DNA of 64,000 bases from Mesorhizobium sp. B2-1-8 (GCF_006442545.2 NZ_CP083952.1:5247501-5311500), one strand, 5' to 3'; shown: positions 1 through 8,252, counted from the first letter of the stretch. The notes: a model not told the origin generated them from the sequence alone. Numbers and translations: made by a program.

Positions 1-25
1 AGCACAGAAGGAGAACGTTTCCGCC

Positions 26-46
26 TACCCCACAGTTACCCCACAG
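26..46. repeat. Tandem 10-bp direct repeat near island edge
   Basis: Two copies of taccccacag are separated by one base, about 85 bases left of the tRNA-Pro fragment. Short direct repeats beside an attachment site are often arm-type sites for a tyrosine recombinase, but no integrase is visible in the window, so that role is a guess. Confidence 0.3.
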
Positions 47-129
47 ATATACCGGAAATAAACGTGAACATTGGCCTTCGGACGCCATCAGAAATGGCGG
101 AAATCCGGGCTTTTGCTGGCTAACCCGCC

Positions 130-176
130 CGTTCGGGACGAGGGGGTCGCAGGTTCAAATCCTGCCACTCCGACCA
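130..176 (+). other. 3' half of tRNA-Pro(CGG), probable att site remnant
   Basis: The stretch matches the 3' part of a bacterial tRNA-Pro: an anticodon loop reading ttCGGga, the 3' anticodon strand, a T arm of gcagg/ttcaaat/cctgc, a 3' acceptor strand cactccg, and ACCA. The sequence to its left does not supply a matching 5' acceptor strand, D arm or anticodon 5' strand, so this is not a functional tRNA gene. A displaced tRNA 3' end is the usual scar at the far end of a genomic island that integrated into a tRNA gene. By that logic the island would lie left of the window and the sequence to the right would be original chromosome. The intact tRNA-Pro is not in the window. Confidence 0.75.
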
Positions 177-404
177 GAAAATACAATGTGTTAGCGCATC
201 CCGACTGGCGCCACCCTAGATTCACCTGAGATAGAGCTCTGGTCCGGGCTGATGCCTGTTCCTTCGGGACAGGAAACGGACACGAAATCCCTTTCCTCTC
301 ACGACGCATGGGCAACGAAGTTCCTCCCATCGTGCCGGTCAATCCGCGGGGGCGTTCGCTGTCACTGATCACACTCCGACGGGGCGCGCGGTGTGCGTCG
401 TCGC
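177..404. other. Intergenic region, no gene recognised
   Basis: There is no convincing reading frame here. A small stem-loop at 255-273 (cctgttcc/ttc/gggacagg) lies downstream of the 24-aa gene on the minus strand but has no T-tract, so I do not call it a terminator. Confidence 0.5.
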
Positions 405-479
405 CTAGCGGAGGCCGAAAAAGCTCAATATCGCTATCACGATGACCACCGCTCCCACGAGCCAAATTATATTGTTCAT
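405..479 (-). CDS. Small hydrophobic membrane peptide, 24 aa
   Basis: The 24-residue product starts MNNIIW and ends FFGLR, with one continuous hydrophobic stretch that should span the membrane once. The start is supported by a good ribosome binding site (aggagaga) just upstream. Very short single-span proteins of this pattern recur in rhizobia, from memory and without a known function. An EcfG/RpoE2-type promoter lies upstream on the same strand with a leader of roughly 110 bases, so it may be a general-stress peptide. Its function is unknown. Confidence 0.6.
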   Translation of the reverse strand: MNNIIWLVGAVVIVIAILSFFGLR

Positions 480-594
480 GATCTCTCTCCTGTTGCTCGA
501 TGAGCCCGCGCCTCTGGCCGAGGACGCGGGCCGATCAGCCTTTGCCTGCTGATCTTCAGCGGACCTCAAACCGTGATGCCTGCTGTCGAGATAA

Positions 595-619
595 AACCAT
601 TAGTTTTACCTAATGTTCC
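595..619 (-). promoter_or_regulatory. EcfG/RpoE2-type stress promoter for the 24-aa peptide
   Basis: Read on the minus strand this is GGAAC, 17 bases, GTT, which matches the alphaproteobacterial general-stress sigma factor consensus (GGAAC-N18/19-TT). It points at the 24-aa gene. The 360 bases between that gene and the next one on the plus strand hold only this promoter and its divergent partner; I see no further gene there. Confidence 0.55.
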
Positions 620-773
620 GCCGCTGACAGGATTTCGAAATGGCGCGATCATCCCTGAGCTAGGAACCGCAGGAGTCTACCGCCGAATATTGCGATTTTT
701 CTCCAGGTCTGGTCGCGCGATGCGATGGCCGGCCCTTCGCGTTGCCCCAGGTCCCGGTTGTCCCGCGAAACCC

Positions 774-798
774 GGAACCAAAGAGATCAGCAGCAGTT
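774..798 (+). promoter_or_regulatory. EcfG/RpoE2-type stress promoter for the His-rich protein
   Basis: GGAAC, 17 bases, GTT on the plus strand. The expected transcription start is about 35 bases before the ATG of the His-rich secreted protein. The element has the same spacing as its divergent neighbour and as the one before the next gene pair. Confidence 0.55.
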
Positions 799-839
799 GT
801 ATCCAACGAAGGGCTAATCAAGGCATTGGAGAAATTGCA

Positions 840-1121
840 ATGAAAACAATGATCATTTGCGCTTTGGCGCTTTCGGTGGGATTGCCCACCCTGGCTTCGG
901 CCGCCGAGGCTGACGTTGTCATCAGGACCCATCATCGACATCATAACCACGTCAGGATCATCAATGAGGAGGGCCAGCGGCTCCATCACCGTCACCACGG
1001 AACCATCGCCTTCTACGACCAGGGGCGTAGGCATCATCGTCGAGATACCGTCGTTGTCACCGGCTCCGTCTCCACTCACCGCCACCATCGTCCGGTGGTA
1101 ATGGAAAACGGCGGTTACTGA
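840..1121 (+). CDS. Small secreted histidine-rich protein, 93 aa
   Basis: A signal peptide (MKTMIICALALSVGLP, cleavage near ASAAEA at residues 19-23) leads into a mature part dense in histidine and arginine, with clusters such as HHRHH, LHHRHHG and RRHHRR. The start is chosen for its ggaga ribosome binding site and the signal peptide; the frame stays open further upstream but without a signal sequence. Histidine clusters of this kind often bind Ni, Cu or Zn in the periplasm, but there is no recognised domain. The EcfG-type promoter suggests stress induction. Confidence 0.6.
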   Translation: MKTMIICALALSVGLPTLASAAEADVVIRTHHRHHNHVRIINEEGQRLHHRHHGTIAFYDQGRRHHRRDTVVVTGSVSTHRHHRPVVMENGGY

Positions 1122-1289
1122 TCGCCGCCTGGTGGCTCGGCTCTCGATCAAGCCTGGCCACCAGACGACTTTTCCCTGGCACGCTACACGCGCACGCTTC
1201 ATGCGCGGTCCGGGCTCCGCGCCGGCAAGCACCTTGCGTCTTGCTGCAAGACTTAAGTCCCTCGTCCCACCAGACCGAAGCCCAGCCCT

Positions 1290-1314
1290 GGAACGTTTGC
1301 TCGCGCCCCAAGTT
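1290..1314 (+). promoter_or_regulatory. EcfG/RpoE2-type stress promoter for the coupled small gene pair
   Basis: GGAAC, 17 bases, GTT, ending 43 bases before the ATG of the 76-aa gene. It is the third element of identical layout within about 700 bases. Confidence 0.55.
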
Positions 1315-1357
1315 CGGTTGATTGGGCGCGAGGGCCATCAAAACGAAGCGGAAATGG

Positions 1358-1588
1358 ATGACCACCACAATCTCGAATCGTGACAACGCAAGATCCGATG
1401 CCTTGCAGCTGCGAGTGGCAGATCTCAGGAGCAGGATGCGCGACGCGCGCATCACCGAGGGCGAAATCCAGACCTTCCAAAAGGTCGCGGCCGTAATGGA
1501 GGACGGTCAGGGCCGGATCGATGGCGACGATCTGATCGCCGCATCCTTCGTCATCGACGTGCTGACGGACACGACACGCCCTGAATGA
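1358..1588 (+). CDS. Hypothetical protein, 76 aa
   Basis: This is a small soluble protein with no motif I recognise. It begins MTTTISNRDN and is rich in charged residues, with a segment DGQGRIDGDDLIAA that looks superficially like a calcium loop. The start is the first ATG after an EcfG-type promoter; a TTG 36 bases upstream is possible. Its stop overlaps the start of the next gene as ATGA, so the two are translationally coupled and probably act together. Function unknown. Confidence 0.5.
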   Translation: MTTTISNRDNARSDALQLRVADLRSRMRDARITEGEIQTFQKVAAVMEDGQGRIDGDDLIAASFVIDVLTDTTRPE

Positions 1589-2034
1589 CCATGCCAACAA
1601 TCAGCAGGCTTTTTGACTCCCATTCCGAAGCAGCCCGGATCGCCGGCAACCTTTTGGCGGCCGGGGTTCCTCGCGTACAGATCGTCATCATCGGGCCCTA
1701 CCACGACGAAATCCGTGTCCTGAAGTCTCCCGCCGTCATGCTTGGCGCTGCCGCCGGGCTGCTGGCATGCCTGGCCGCTTTTGCTGTCCACGGCATCAAT
1801 CCTTTTACGACCGGCCTGTCGGCGATAGCCCTGACAGGCACGTTCTGCGGCTGCGTCCTCGGCGGGTTGCTCGGAGCCTGGCTCGCGGCCGCCGGAAGGC
1901 CTGAGCGTCGAAGCGTCGGCGAAGGGATTGTGCTGGTGACGGCCCATGTCGACGAGAACGCGACCGATATTGCCCAAATGGTGCTCGGCGGCAGTTGTGT
2001 CCCCGTGAACGGATTGGCCGCCGAAGCAGCATAA
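1585..2034 (+). CDS. Small membrane protein with glycine-zipper-like helices, 149 aa
   Basis: An N-terminal part of about 40 residues (ISRLFDSHSEAARIAGNLL) resembles the start of general-stress proteins of the 17M/YflT type that read as 'X-fails-to-be-paired' alpha/beta domains. Two glycine- and alanine-rich membrane segments follow at about residues 50-68 and 81-103, then a short tail that could be the second half of the soluble domain (GEGIVLVTAHVDE). It overlaps the preceding gene by four bases. The stress-protein resemblance is weak and is suggested partly by the promoter context. Confidence 0.55.
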   Translation: MTMPTISRLFDSHSEAARIAGNLLAAGVPRVQIVIIGPYHDEIRVLKSPAVMLGAAAGLLACLAAFAVHGINPFTTGLSAIALTGTFCGCVLGGLLGAWLAAAGRPERRSVGEGIVLVTAHVDENATDIAQMVLGGSCVPVNGLAAEAA

Positions 2035-2173
2035 TAATTTCGATGACATTGAATAGAATAGACGGCCGAGCGCGAGCACTGGCCGGCCGTTCAAACTTTG
2101 ACGAAATGGGCATCGGCCCTAGTTTGATCGATGAATATGAGGGAGCCGGTAAAACGGCGAACCGGACGCGGAC

Positions 2174-2512
2174 ATGAATTTGATCTCGACGACAGGGTCG
2201 GCACCGGTTCTTCTGGCTGCGATGTCTCTTGTTGCCGGATGCTCATCGATGGGCAGGGCGGCCGATCCGGCCAAATACGAGAGCATGACCTGCACGGAGC
2301 TCAACAGCGCCGTGGGAAGCAACGCGAGCGACATCTCGCAAGCCGCGATCACCCGCGGCAAGGTCGCCAACACCAGCGTGCCGCGTTGGCTGCTTGGCGG
2401 AACGAGCGTGAAGATGGCGGTCGCCAATCGTGAAACGGCCAGGATCGACCAGTTGAAGCGACAGCAGGATGCCGCTGTCGCCGTACGCGCACGCAAGTGC
2501 GCGGCCGGCTGA
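2174..2512 (+). CDS. Small lipoprotein, 112 aa
   Basis: The N-terminus is a lipoprotein signal with lipobox LVAGC at residues 19-23, so the mature protein should be lipid-anchored at Cys23. The remaining 89 residues are predicted soluble, with a conserved-looking CTELNSAVGSN stretch and a C-terminal basic helix. The family is not recognised. No EcfG-type promoter precedes it, unlike its neighbours. It ends about 30 bases from the convergent opp operon. Confidence 0.6.
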   Translation: MNLISTTGSAPVLLAAMSLVAGCSSMGRAADPAKYESMTCTELNSAVGSNASDISQAAITRGKVANTSVPRWLLGGTSVKMAVANRETARIDQLKRQQDAAVAVRARKCAAG

Positions 2513-2540
2513 GCGAACAGGCCTCACCTACAGTGGCTTA

Positions 2541-4175
2541 TCACGCGCTCAACCGGAATCGCGTGGCGTCGATCGCGGCATTCATCAGCGTCTGCGTATA
2601 AGGCGCTTGCGGGTTGCTGAAGATGGCCTCGGTCGGCCCCTCCTCGACGATCTTGCCTTGCTTCATGACGATGATGTAATCGGCCATGGCGCGCACCACC
2701 GCCAGGTCGTGGCTGATGAACAGGTAAGACAGTTCGTGGTCGGCCTGAAGCTTGCGCAGCAGTTCCACGATCTGTTTCTGCACCGAGCGGTCGAGCGCCG
2801 AGGTCGGCTCGTCCAGCACCACCATCTTCGGCTTCAGGATCATGGCGCGGGCAATGGCGATGCGTTGCCGTTGTCCGCCGGAAAATTCGTGCGGGTAGCG
2901 GTTGCGGGCGTTGGGGTCGAGCCCGACTTCGCGCAGGGCCTCGACCGCACGCTGGTCGCGCTGCTTTCCCGAAAGGTTCGGCTCATGCACCAGCAGCCCT
3001 TCGGTGATGACCTGGCCGACGGTCATGCGTGGCGACAGCGAACCGAAGGGATCCTGGAAGACGAGCTGCATCTGGCGCCGCAGCGGCCGCATCTGCTGCC
3101 GGTCGGCCGTGGAAATGTCGCGATCGCCGAACCGAATGAGCCCATCGCTCGGCAACAGCCGCAGCAAGGCGCGGCCGAGCGTCGATTTGCCCGAGCCGGA
3201 TTCGCCGACGATGCCGATGGTCTGGTTGCGTTGCAACCGGATCGAGATGTGATCGACCGCACGCAGCATCAGCGGTTCACCGGCGAGAAACCCGCCGCCG
3301 ATCCTGAATGTGACTTCGACATTCCTGCCTTCGAGCACCACGGGCGCGTTGGCTGGCGGAGGCGCCTTGGTTCCCGTCGGCTCGGCCGCCAGCAGCATCT
3401 TGGTGTAGGCATGCTGGGGGTTGGCGAAGATCGCTTCCGCCTCGCCTTCCTCGACGACCTCGCCCTGGCGCATGACGTAGACCCGGTCGGCGAAGCGCCG
3501 AACGATGCCAAGATCGTGGGTGATGAAGACGATCGCCATGCCGAGCTTGCGCTGCAGCTCGGCCAGAAGCATCAGGATCTGTGCCTGGATGGTCACGTCG
3601 AGCGCCGTCGTCGGCTCGTCGGCGATCAGGATGTCGGGGTCGTTGGCGAGAGCCATGGCGATCATCACGCGCTGGCGCTGGCCGCCGGACATCTCGTGCG
3701 GATAGGATTTCATCCGCCGTTCCGGATCGGGAATATGGACGAGCCGCAGCAGCTTGAGCGCCTCTTCATGCGCCTCTGTGGCGCTCAGGCCCCGATGCCG
3801 GCGGATCGGCTCGATCAGCTGGTTGCCGATCGAATAGAGCGGATCGAGCGAGGTCATCGGTTCCTGGAAGATCATGCTGATCTTGCGGCCGCGGACCTTA
3901 TTCAGCTCGGATTTGCTCATTGTGAGCAAGTTTCGGCCGCGATAGTCGACATGGCCCGACGCTTCGCCGTTGGAGGCCAGCAGGCTCATCGCCGCCATCA
4001 TCGTCTGGCTCTTGCCGGAGCCGGATTCGCCGACGACGGCAACGGTTTCGCCCGCGTTGACGTGGATGTTGATGCCCTTCACCGCCTCGACCGCGCCATC
4101 GAGCGTGCGGAAGCGGACGCGCAGGTCCTTGACGCTGAGGATCGTTTCGGGAGTGGCCATGTCAGCGATCCCCAT
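2541..4175 (-). CDS. Oligopeptide ABC transporter, fused two-domain ATP-binding protein (OppD-OppF type)
   Basis: This 544-aa protein carries two complete ABC ATPase halves, so one polypeptide powers the importer. The first half has Walker [10 protein letters not shown] near residues 49-57, signature MSGGQRQR and Walker [13 protein letters not shown]. The second has Walker [10 protein letters not shown] near 323-331, signature FSGGQRQR and Walker [13 protein letters not shown]. Each half ends with the segment typical of oligopeptide and dipeptide ATPases (NPQ.AYT/NPQ.PYT). The chosen start lies two bases after the oppC stop; an in-frame ATG 15 bases downstream is an alternative. It is the last gene of oppABC(DF). 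Confidence 0.9.
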   Translation of the reverse strand: MGIADMATPETILSVKDLRVRFRTLDGAVEAVKGINIHVNAGETVAVVGESGSGKSQTMMAAMSLLASNGEASGHVDYRGRNLLTMSKSELNKVRGRKISMIFQEPMTSLDPLYSIGNQLIEPIRRHRGLSATEAHEEALKLLRLVHIPDPERRMKSYPHEMSGGQRQRVMIAMALANDPDILIADEPTTALDVTIQAQILMLLAELQRKLGMAIVFITHDLGIVRRFADRVYVMRQGEVVEEGEAEAIFANPQHAYTKMLLAAEPTGTKAPPPANAPVVLEGRNVEVTFRIGGGFLAGEPLMLRAVDHISIRLQRNQTIGIVGESGSGKSTLGRALLRLLPSDGLIRFGDRDISTADRQQMRPLRRQMQLVFQDPFGSLSPRMTVGQVITEGLLVHEPNLSGKQRDQRAVEALREVGLDPNARNRYPHEFSGGQRQRIAIARAMILKPKMVVLDEPTSALDRSVQKQIVELLRKLQADHELSYLFISHDLAVVRAMADYIIVMKQGKIVEEGPTEAIFSNPQAPYTQTLMNAAIDATRFRLSA

Positions 4176-4177
4176 CT

Positions 4178-5299
4178 TTATCGATCCCTCGGGTCGAGTG
4201 CGTCGCGCAGGCCGTCGCCGACGAAGTTCAGGGCGAACAGCGTCGAGACGAGGAAGAAGGCGGGAAACAGGAGCAGCCAGTTGGCAGTGCCGATGTTCTT
4301 GGCGCCGACCGAGATCAGCACGCCCCAGCTGGTCATCGGCTCCTGGATGCCGAGACCGAGGAACGACAGGAAACTTTCCAGGATGATGACCTGCGGCACC
4401 AGCAGCGTCATGTAGATCACCACGGGGCCAAGCAGGTTGGGGATGACATGGCGCAGCAGGATGCCGCGCTGGCCGATCCCCATGGCTTCCGCCGCCTGGA
4501 CATATTCCTGCCGGCGAATCGACAGCGCCTGCCCGCGCACGATGCGCGCCATGTCCAGCCACAGCACCGCACCGACCGCCAGGAACATCAGCACGAAGTT
4601 GCGGCCGAAGAACACCACCAGCATGATGACGAAGAAGATGAACGGCAAGGAATAGAGCACATCGACGATGCGCATCATCACCTCGTCGACCTTGCCGCCG
4701 GAAAAGCCAGCGGCGGCGCCATAGATCACACCAATCACCACCGCCACGACGCCCGCGAGCAGGCCGATGGCAAGCGAGATGCGCCCGGCCATCAGCGTGC
4801 GCGACAAGAGATCGCGGCCGGTGTTGTCGGTTCCGAACAGGAAATACTGCTGCTTGACCGATGCGCTCATCGTCACTTCGAGGCCGTCCGGCGACTTGCT
4901 CTCGATCTTGGTGTCGTCGAAGGCATCGGACCGGTCGAGGTAGCGGATGTTGCGGTCGTCGATCGGCTTGGTCGACTTGACCGTGACGAAGACCTGATTG
5001 CCCTCCTGATGCCACTCCTTGATGTCGACCCGCATACGTTTGATCGCTTCGGTGAGCGCCGTCTCGATCATATCGGGCTTCGGGTAGGCCGACAGGCTTG
5101 GCGGCATGCGCACATAGTCGGCGTAGATGGTCGTGTATTGATGCGGCACGAACCAGGGGCCGAAGACGCTGACGAACCCGATCAGAACGAGGTAGTAGAG
5201 ACTGAACATGGCGGCGCGGTTGGCCTTGAGGCGCGCCCAGGCATCGCCCCAAAGCGAACGACCAACGATGGCGGGAGCCGTGGCTGCGATGTCAGTCAT
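4178..5299 (-). CDS. oppC: Oligopeptide ABC transporter permease, OppC type
   Basis: This is an inner-membrane permease of the DppC/OppC family. It has a first membrane segment at about residues 33-50, the family signature FGTDNTGRDLLSR near 155-167, then five more membrane segments. The coupling motif for the ATPase, EAMGIGQRGILLRHVIPN, is near 270-287. At 373 aa it is longer than E. coli OppC (about 300) because the periplasmic loop after the first helix is expanded by some 60-70 residues. Its start overlaps the oppB stop by eight bases. Confidence 0.9.
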   Translation of the reverse strand: MTDIAATAPAIVGRSLWGDAWARLKANRAAMFSLYYLVLIGFVSVFGPWFVPHQYTTIYADYVRMPPSLSAYPKPDMIETALTEAIKRMRVDIKEWHQEGNQVFVTVKSTKPIDDRNIRYLDRSDAFDDTKIESKSPDGLEVTMSASVKQQYFLFGTDNTGRDLLSRTLMAGRISLAIGLLAGVVAVVIGVIYGAAAGFSGGKVDEVMMRIVDVLYSLPFIFFVIMLVVFFGRNFVLMFLAVGAVLWLDMARIVRGQALSIRRQEYVQAAEAMGIGQRGILLRHVIPNLLGPVVIYMTLLVPQVIILESFLSFLGLGIQEPMTSWGVLISVGAKNIGTANWLLLFPAFFLVSTLFALNFVGDGLRDALDPRDR

Positions 5300-6215
5300 A
5301 GCGCACCCTCGGGTCGACGACCGCGTACATGACGTCGACGATCAGGTTGAAGACGATGGTGAAAATGGCGATCACCACCACCGTTCCCATCACCAGCGTG
5401 TAATCGCGGTTGAGCGCAGCGTCGACGAAATAGCGGCCGACGCCCGGAATGGAGAAGATCGTCTCGACGATGACCGAGCCGGTCAGCAGTGCCGCCGCCG
5501 CCGGGCCGGTGAAGGACACGATCGGCAGGATGGCGCCGCGCAGCGCGTGCTTGACCACCACCGACCAGTCGGAGAGGCCGAGCGCGCGGGCCGTTCGGAT
5601 ATGATGGGATCGCAGCGATTCGATCATCGAGCCGCGCATCAGGCGGGCAACGATGGCGATCTGCGGCAAAGCAAGCGTCAGCACCGGACCGATCTTGTTG
5701 ATGAAGGCGCCGTCGCCCCATCCCCCGATCGGCAACAGCCTCCAGGTCAGCCCGAAGACGAGTTGGATCACCGGCGCGATAACGAAGGTGGGGATGGTGC
5801 TGCCAGCGGTCGCCAGGGCGATCACCGTATAGTCGCCAAGCTTGTTCTGGTTGAGCGCGGCAATGGTGCCGAGCACGCTGCCGAGCAGCAGCGCCAGGAT
5901 CAGCGCCGAGGAGCCGAGTTGGACGGAAATGGGCAGGCCCTTGGCAAACAGTTCGGTGACGGTGAAGTCCGGCATGTTGTAGCTCGGGCCGAAATTGCCG
6001 CGTAAGAGATTGCCGAGATAGTGGACATATTGCAGCCAGAGCGGATCGTTGAGGCCGAACTGGGCTTCAAGATTGGCCTTGATCTCGGGGCTCAGACCCC
6101 GCTCCTGGTTGAACGGACCGCCTGGCGCGACGCGCATCAGGAAGAACGCCAGCGTCACGATGACGAACAGCGTCGGAATGGCGGTCAAAAGCCGCCGGAA
6201 TACGTATCGCAGCAT
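5292..6215 (-). CDS. oppB: Oligopeptide ABC transporter permease, OppB type
   Basis: At 307 aa this matches the usual OppB length. It shows the N-terminal helix typical of the family (RRLLTAIPTLFVIVTLAFFL), FGLNDPLWLQYVHYLGNLL after it, and the EAA-type coupling loop ARALGLSDWSVVVKHALRG followed by PI and a long hydrophobic stretch. It pairs with OppC in the membrane. It is separated from oppA by a GC-rich hairpin and overlaps oppC. Confidence 0.92.
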   Translation of the reverse strand: MLRYVFRRLLTAIPTLFVIVTLAFFLMRVAPGGPFNQERGLSPEIKANLEAQFGLNDPLWLQYVHYLGNLLRGNFGPSYNMPDFTVTELFAKGLPISVQLGSSALILALLLGSVLGTIAALNQNKLGDYTVIALATAGSTIPTFVIAPVIQLVFGLTWRLLPIGGWGDGAFINKIGPVLTLALPQIAIVARLMRGSMIESLRSHHIRTARALGLSDWSVVVKHALRGAILPIVSFTGPAAAALLTGSVIVETIFSIPGVGRYFVDAALNRDYTLVMGTVVVIAIFTIVFNLIVDVMYAVVDPRVRYD

Positions 6216-6339
6216 CGGTGCCCCGCTTGATCCGGAGCACGCCCGTCCACTCGGACGATTGCGCTCCAGCCTTCAAATCTCGCACCGAACCTTCCGAAAA
6301 TCGATTCCGCTTCCCGGGCCGATGCGATGGCAAACCAGC

Positions 6340-6367
6340 GCCGCCGCGCATTCGGTTGCGCGGCGGC
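6340..6367 (-). promoter_or_regulatory. Intercistronic hairpin between oppA and oppB
   Basis: An 11-bp perfect stem (gccgccgcgca with tgcgcggcggc) around a 6-base loop lies 11 bases after the oppA stop. There is no following T-tract, so it is better read as an mRNA-stabilising or partial-attenuation hairpin that keeps binding-protein mRNA above permease mRNA, as is common in ABC operons. Confidence 0.6.
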
Positions 6368-6378
6368 TTGGCCAGGGA

Positions 6379-7971
6379 TCAGTCCTTGCTGATGAAGCGT
6401 GACGGATGCACGTCCATGACATTGTCGACGAAGCCATGCAGCTTCGAGGAAACGATGTCGTGGTAGCTGTAGTAGAGAAGCGGGATCTGGCCGACATCGT
6501 CGATGAGGATGCGCTCAGCCTCGGCGAGGTCCTTCATGCGCTCTTCTGGCTTGCCGCCGGCGGCCGCGGCCTTGTCCATTGCCGCTTCGTATGCGGGGCT
6601 GTTGTAGTTCGAATAGTTGTTGCCGCTGGCCTTGCGTGTGATGCCGAGGAAGGTTTCCGGATCCTTGTAGTCAGCAATCCAGGCGGCACGCGCCACGTCA
6701 TAGTCGCCCTTCTGCTCGAGGAAGGAGTAGTGGGTCTTGGTGTCGGTGTTGAGCAGCGTGACGTCGACGCCAAGCGGCTTCAATTGCTCCTGGATCGCCA
6801 CTGCCGTGTTCTTGTGGTTTTCCGAGGTGTTGTAGCGGATCTCCATCTTCAGCGGATGCTCGGGCGTGTAGCCAAGCTTCTCGAAGATCTTCTTGGCTGC
6901 GTCCTCGCGGTCGATCTGGGGCATGTCGGCGTATTTGGCCATTGCGGGCGTGTAGCCCTCGATGCCGGGGGGCACCATCGAATAGCCGGGCAGCATCGAG
7001 TTCTGCCAGACCTTTTCGGCGATGAAGTCACGGTCGATCGCCATCGAGATGGCATTGCGCAGTTCCGGATTGTTCCACGGCGCCTTGTCGGTCTTGATCG
7101 CATAATAGTAGGTGCCGAGATACGGCCCGACATGGATCTGGTCGCCGAACTTGGTCTTGAGGTCGGCGAGCTGTTCGGTCGGCAGATCGTCATAGCTGTC
7201 GAGTTCGCCGGCCTCGAAGCGCTTCATCGCCGATGAACGATCCTCGGTCGGGATGTAGTTGACGACGTCGAACTTGACGGTCGCGGCGTCCCAGAATTTC
7301 GGATTCTTGACCAGTTTCATGTGGTCGTTGGGAACCCATTCGGCCAGCGTATAGGCGCCGTTCGAAACCAGATTGCCGGGCTTGATCCAGTCGGCGCCGA
7401 GCTTTTCAATCGAGGCCTTGCTGACCGGATAGGTCGCCTGATGGGTCAGCATCTCCAGGAAGTACGGCGTCGGCGCCTTCAGCGTCACTTCCAGGGTGTT
7501 GGCGTCGATCGCCTTGACGCCCATGTCCTCCGGCTTGCCCTTCTTGGTGTTGACGTCCTCCGCGCCCTTCACCGGATACAGCATCGAGGCGTATTCGGCG
7601 CCGGTCGCCGGATCCTCGAGCCGGTGGAAGGAGTAGACGAAGTCGTCCGCCGTCACCGGGCTGCCATCCGACCACATGCCGTCTTTGCGCAGCTTGAAGG
7701 TGTAGACCGTGCCGTCATCCGACACTGTCCAGCTTTCGGCGGCGCCCGGAATGAGATTGGCCTTCTCATCCTGCATGACCAGCCCCTGGAACAGGTCACG
7801 CAGCACGTTGGCTTCATAGACCGTCGAGGTCTTGTGTGGGTCGACCGACTCCGATTCAGCGGAGGTGCCCCTGTTATAGACGGTCTCCGCAAAGGCTGGC
7901 GTCAAGAACGTACCGGCAGCCAAGGTCATGGTCGTGGCGAATACCGTCGCCTTCAGCATGTTTTTCAGCAT
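6379..7971 (-). CDS. oppA: Periplasmic oligopeptide-binding protein, OppA type
   Basis: A 530-aa solute-binding protein of family 5. Signal peptide at residues 1-28 (cleavage AFA/ET). The family fingerprint follows: ESESVDPHKTS, LFQGLVMQDEKANLIPGAAESWTV split by short gaps, DGMWSDGSPVTADDFVYSF, and a C-terminal domain with AISMAIDRDFIAEKVW. It captures peptides in the periplasm for OppBC. The start has a good agggag ribosome binding site. It is the first gene of the operon, and the promoter region is shared with the divergent tad genes. Confidence 0.92.
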   Translation of the reverse strand: MLKNMLKATVFATTMTLAAGTFLTPAFAETVYNRGTSAESESVDPHKTSTVYEANVLRDLFQGLVMQDEKANLIPGAAESWTVSDDGTVYTFKLRKDGMWSDGSPVTADDFVYSFHRLEDPATGAEYASMLYPVKGAEDVNTKKGKPEDMGVKAIDANTLEVTLKAPTPYFLEMLTHQATYPVSKASIEKLGADWIKPGNLVSNGAYTLAEWVPNDHMKLVKNPKFWDAATVKFDVVNYIPTEDRSSAMKRFEAGELDSYDDLPTEQLADLKTKFGDQIHVGPYLGTYYYAIKTDKAPWNNPELRNAISMAIDRDFIAEKVWQNSMLPGYSMVPPGIEGYTPAMAKYADMPQIDREDAAKKIFEKLGYTPEHPLKMEIRYNTSENHKNTAVAIQEQLKPLGVDVTLLNTDTKTHYSFLEQKGDYDVARAAWIADYKDPETFLGITRKASGNNYSNYNSPAYEAAMDKAAAAGGKPEERMKDLAEAERILIDDVGQIPLLYYSYHDIVSSKLHGFVDNVMDVHPSRFISKD

Positions 7972-8083
7972 GAAGTTCTCCCTGTCGGCGCTGCCATCGG
8001 CGCGCCTTTACGTGTTGACGCCCCGGAACCGATGTCTGGTCCTTTGAGCGCGCCGCCGGTTCCCTCCGACGGCTGGTGGCAGG

Positions 8084-8112
8084 AGACTAGACAGGAGGTA
8101 AGCTCTTTTCAA
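8084..8112 (-). promoter_or_regulatory. Candidate sigma-70 promoter of the opp operon
   Basis: On the minus strand TTGAAA, 17 bases, TAGTCT, which is a good -35 and a moderate -10. It lies about 110 bases before the oppA ATG. Confidence 0.35.
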
Positions 8113-8121
8113 CCGAGTACT

Positions 8122-8140
8122 GATTGACCCTAAGTCAATC
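8122..8140. promoter_or_regulatory. Inverted repeat in the oppA-tadE divergent region
   Basis: GATTGAC and GTCAATC arms of seven bases flank five bases, directly upstream of the candidate opp -35 box. It could be an operator for either direction; the binding protein is unknown. Confidence 0.35.
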
Positions 8141-8252
8141 CTCATTATCGCAGAAGCAACGGCTAAATTAGAGAGGCGTTTCAATCGAGCGCATCCTTTG
8201 GTTGCACCCGGAGTTTCCGCTTTCTGCATGCGAACTTGAGCATGCTGGTGCC

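Noticed and set aside
255..273. Stem-loop as terminator of the 24-aa gene
   Set aside because: The stem is short, includes a G-T pair and has no T-tract in either direction.
88..465. A 125-aa minus-strand frame containing GVAGFEPATPSSRT
   Set aside because: That peptide is the reverse translation of the tRNA-Pro 3' end and appears wherever this tRNA is read backwards. The frame has no ribosome binding site and overlaps the better-supported 24-aa gene.
2469..4415. A 648-aa plus-strand open frame
   Set aside because: It is antisense to the opp ATPase gene, which has complete ABC motifs. Long antisense frames are expected at this GC content.
2541..5252. A 903-aa reading across oppC into the fused ATPase
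   Set aside because: The upstream third is the oppC gene in the wrong phase; only the part from [10 protein letters not shown] on has family resemblance.
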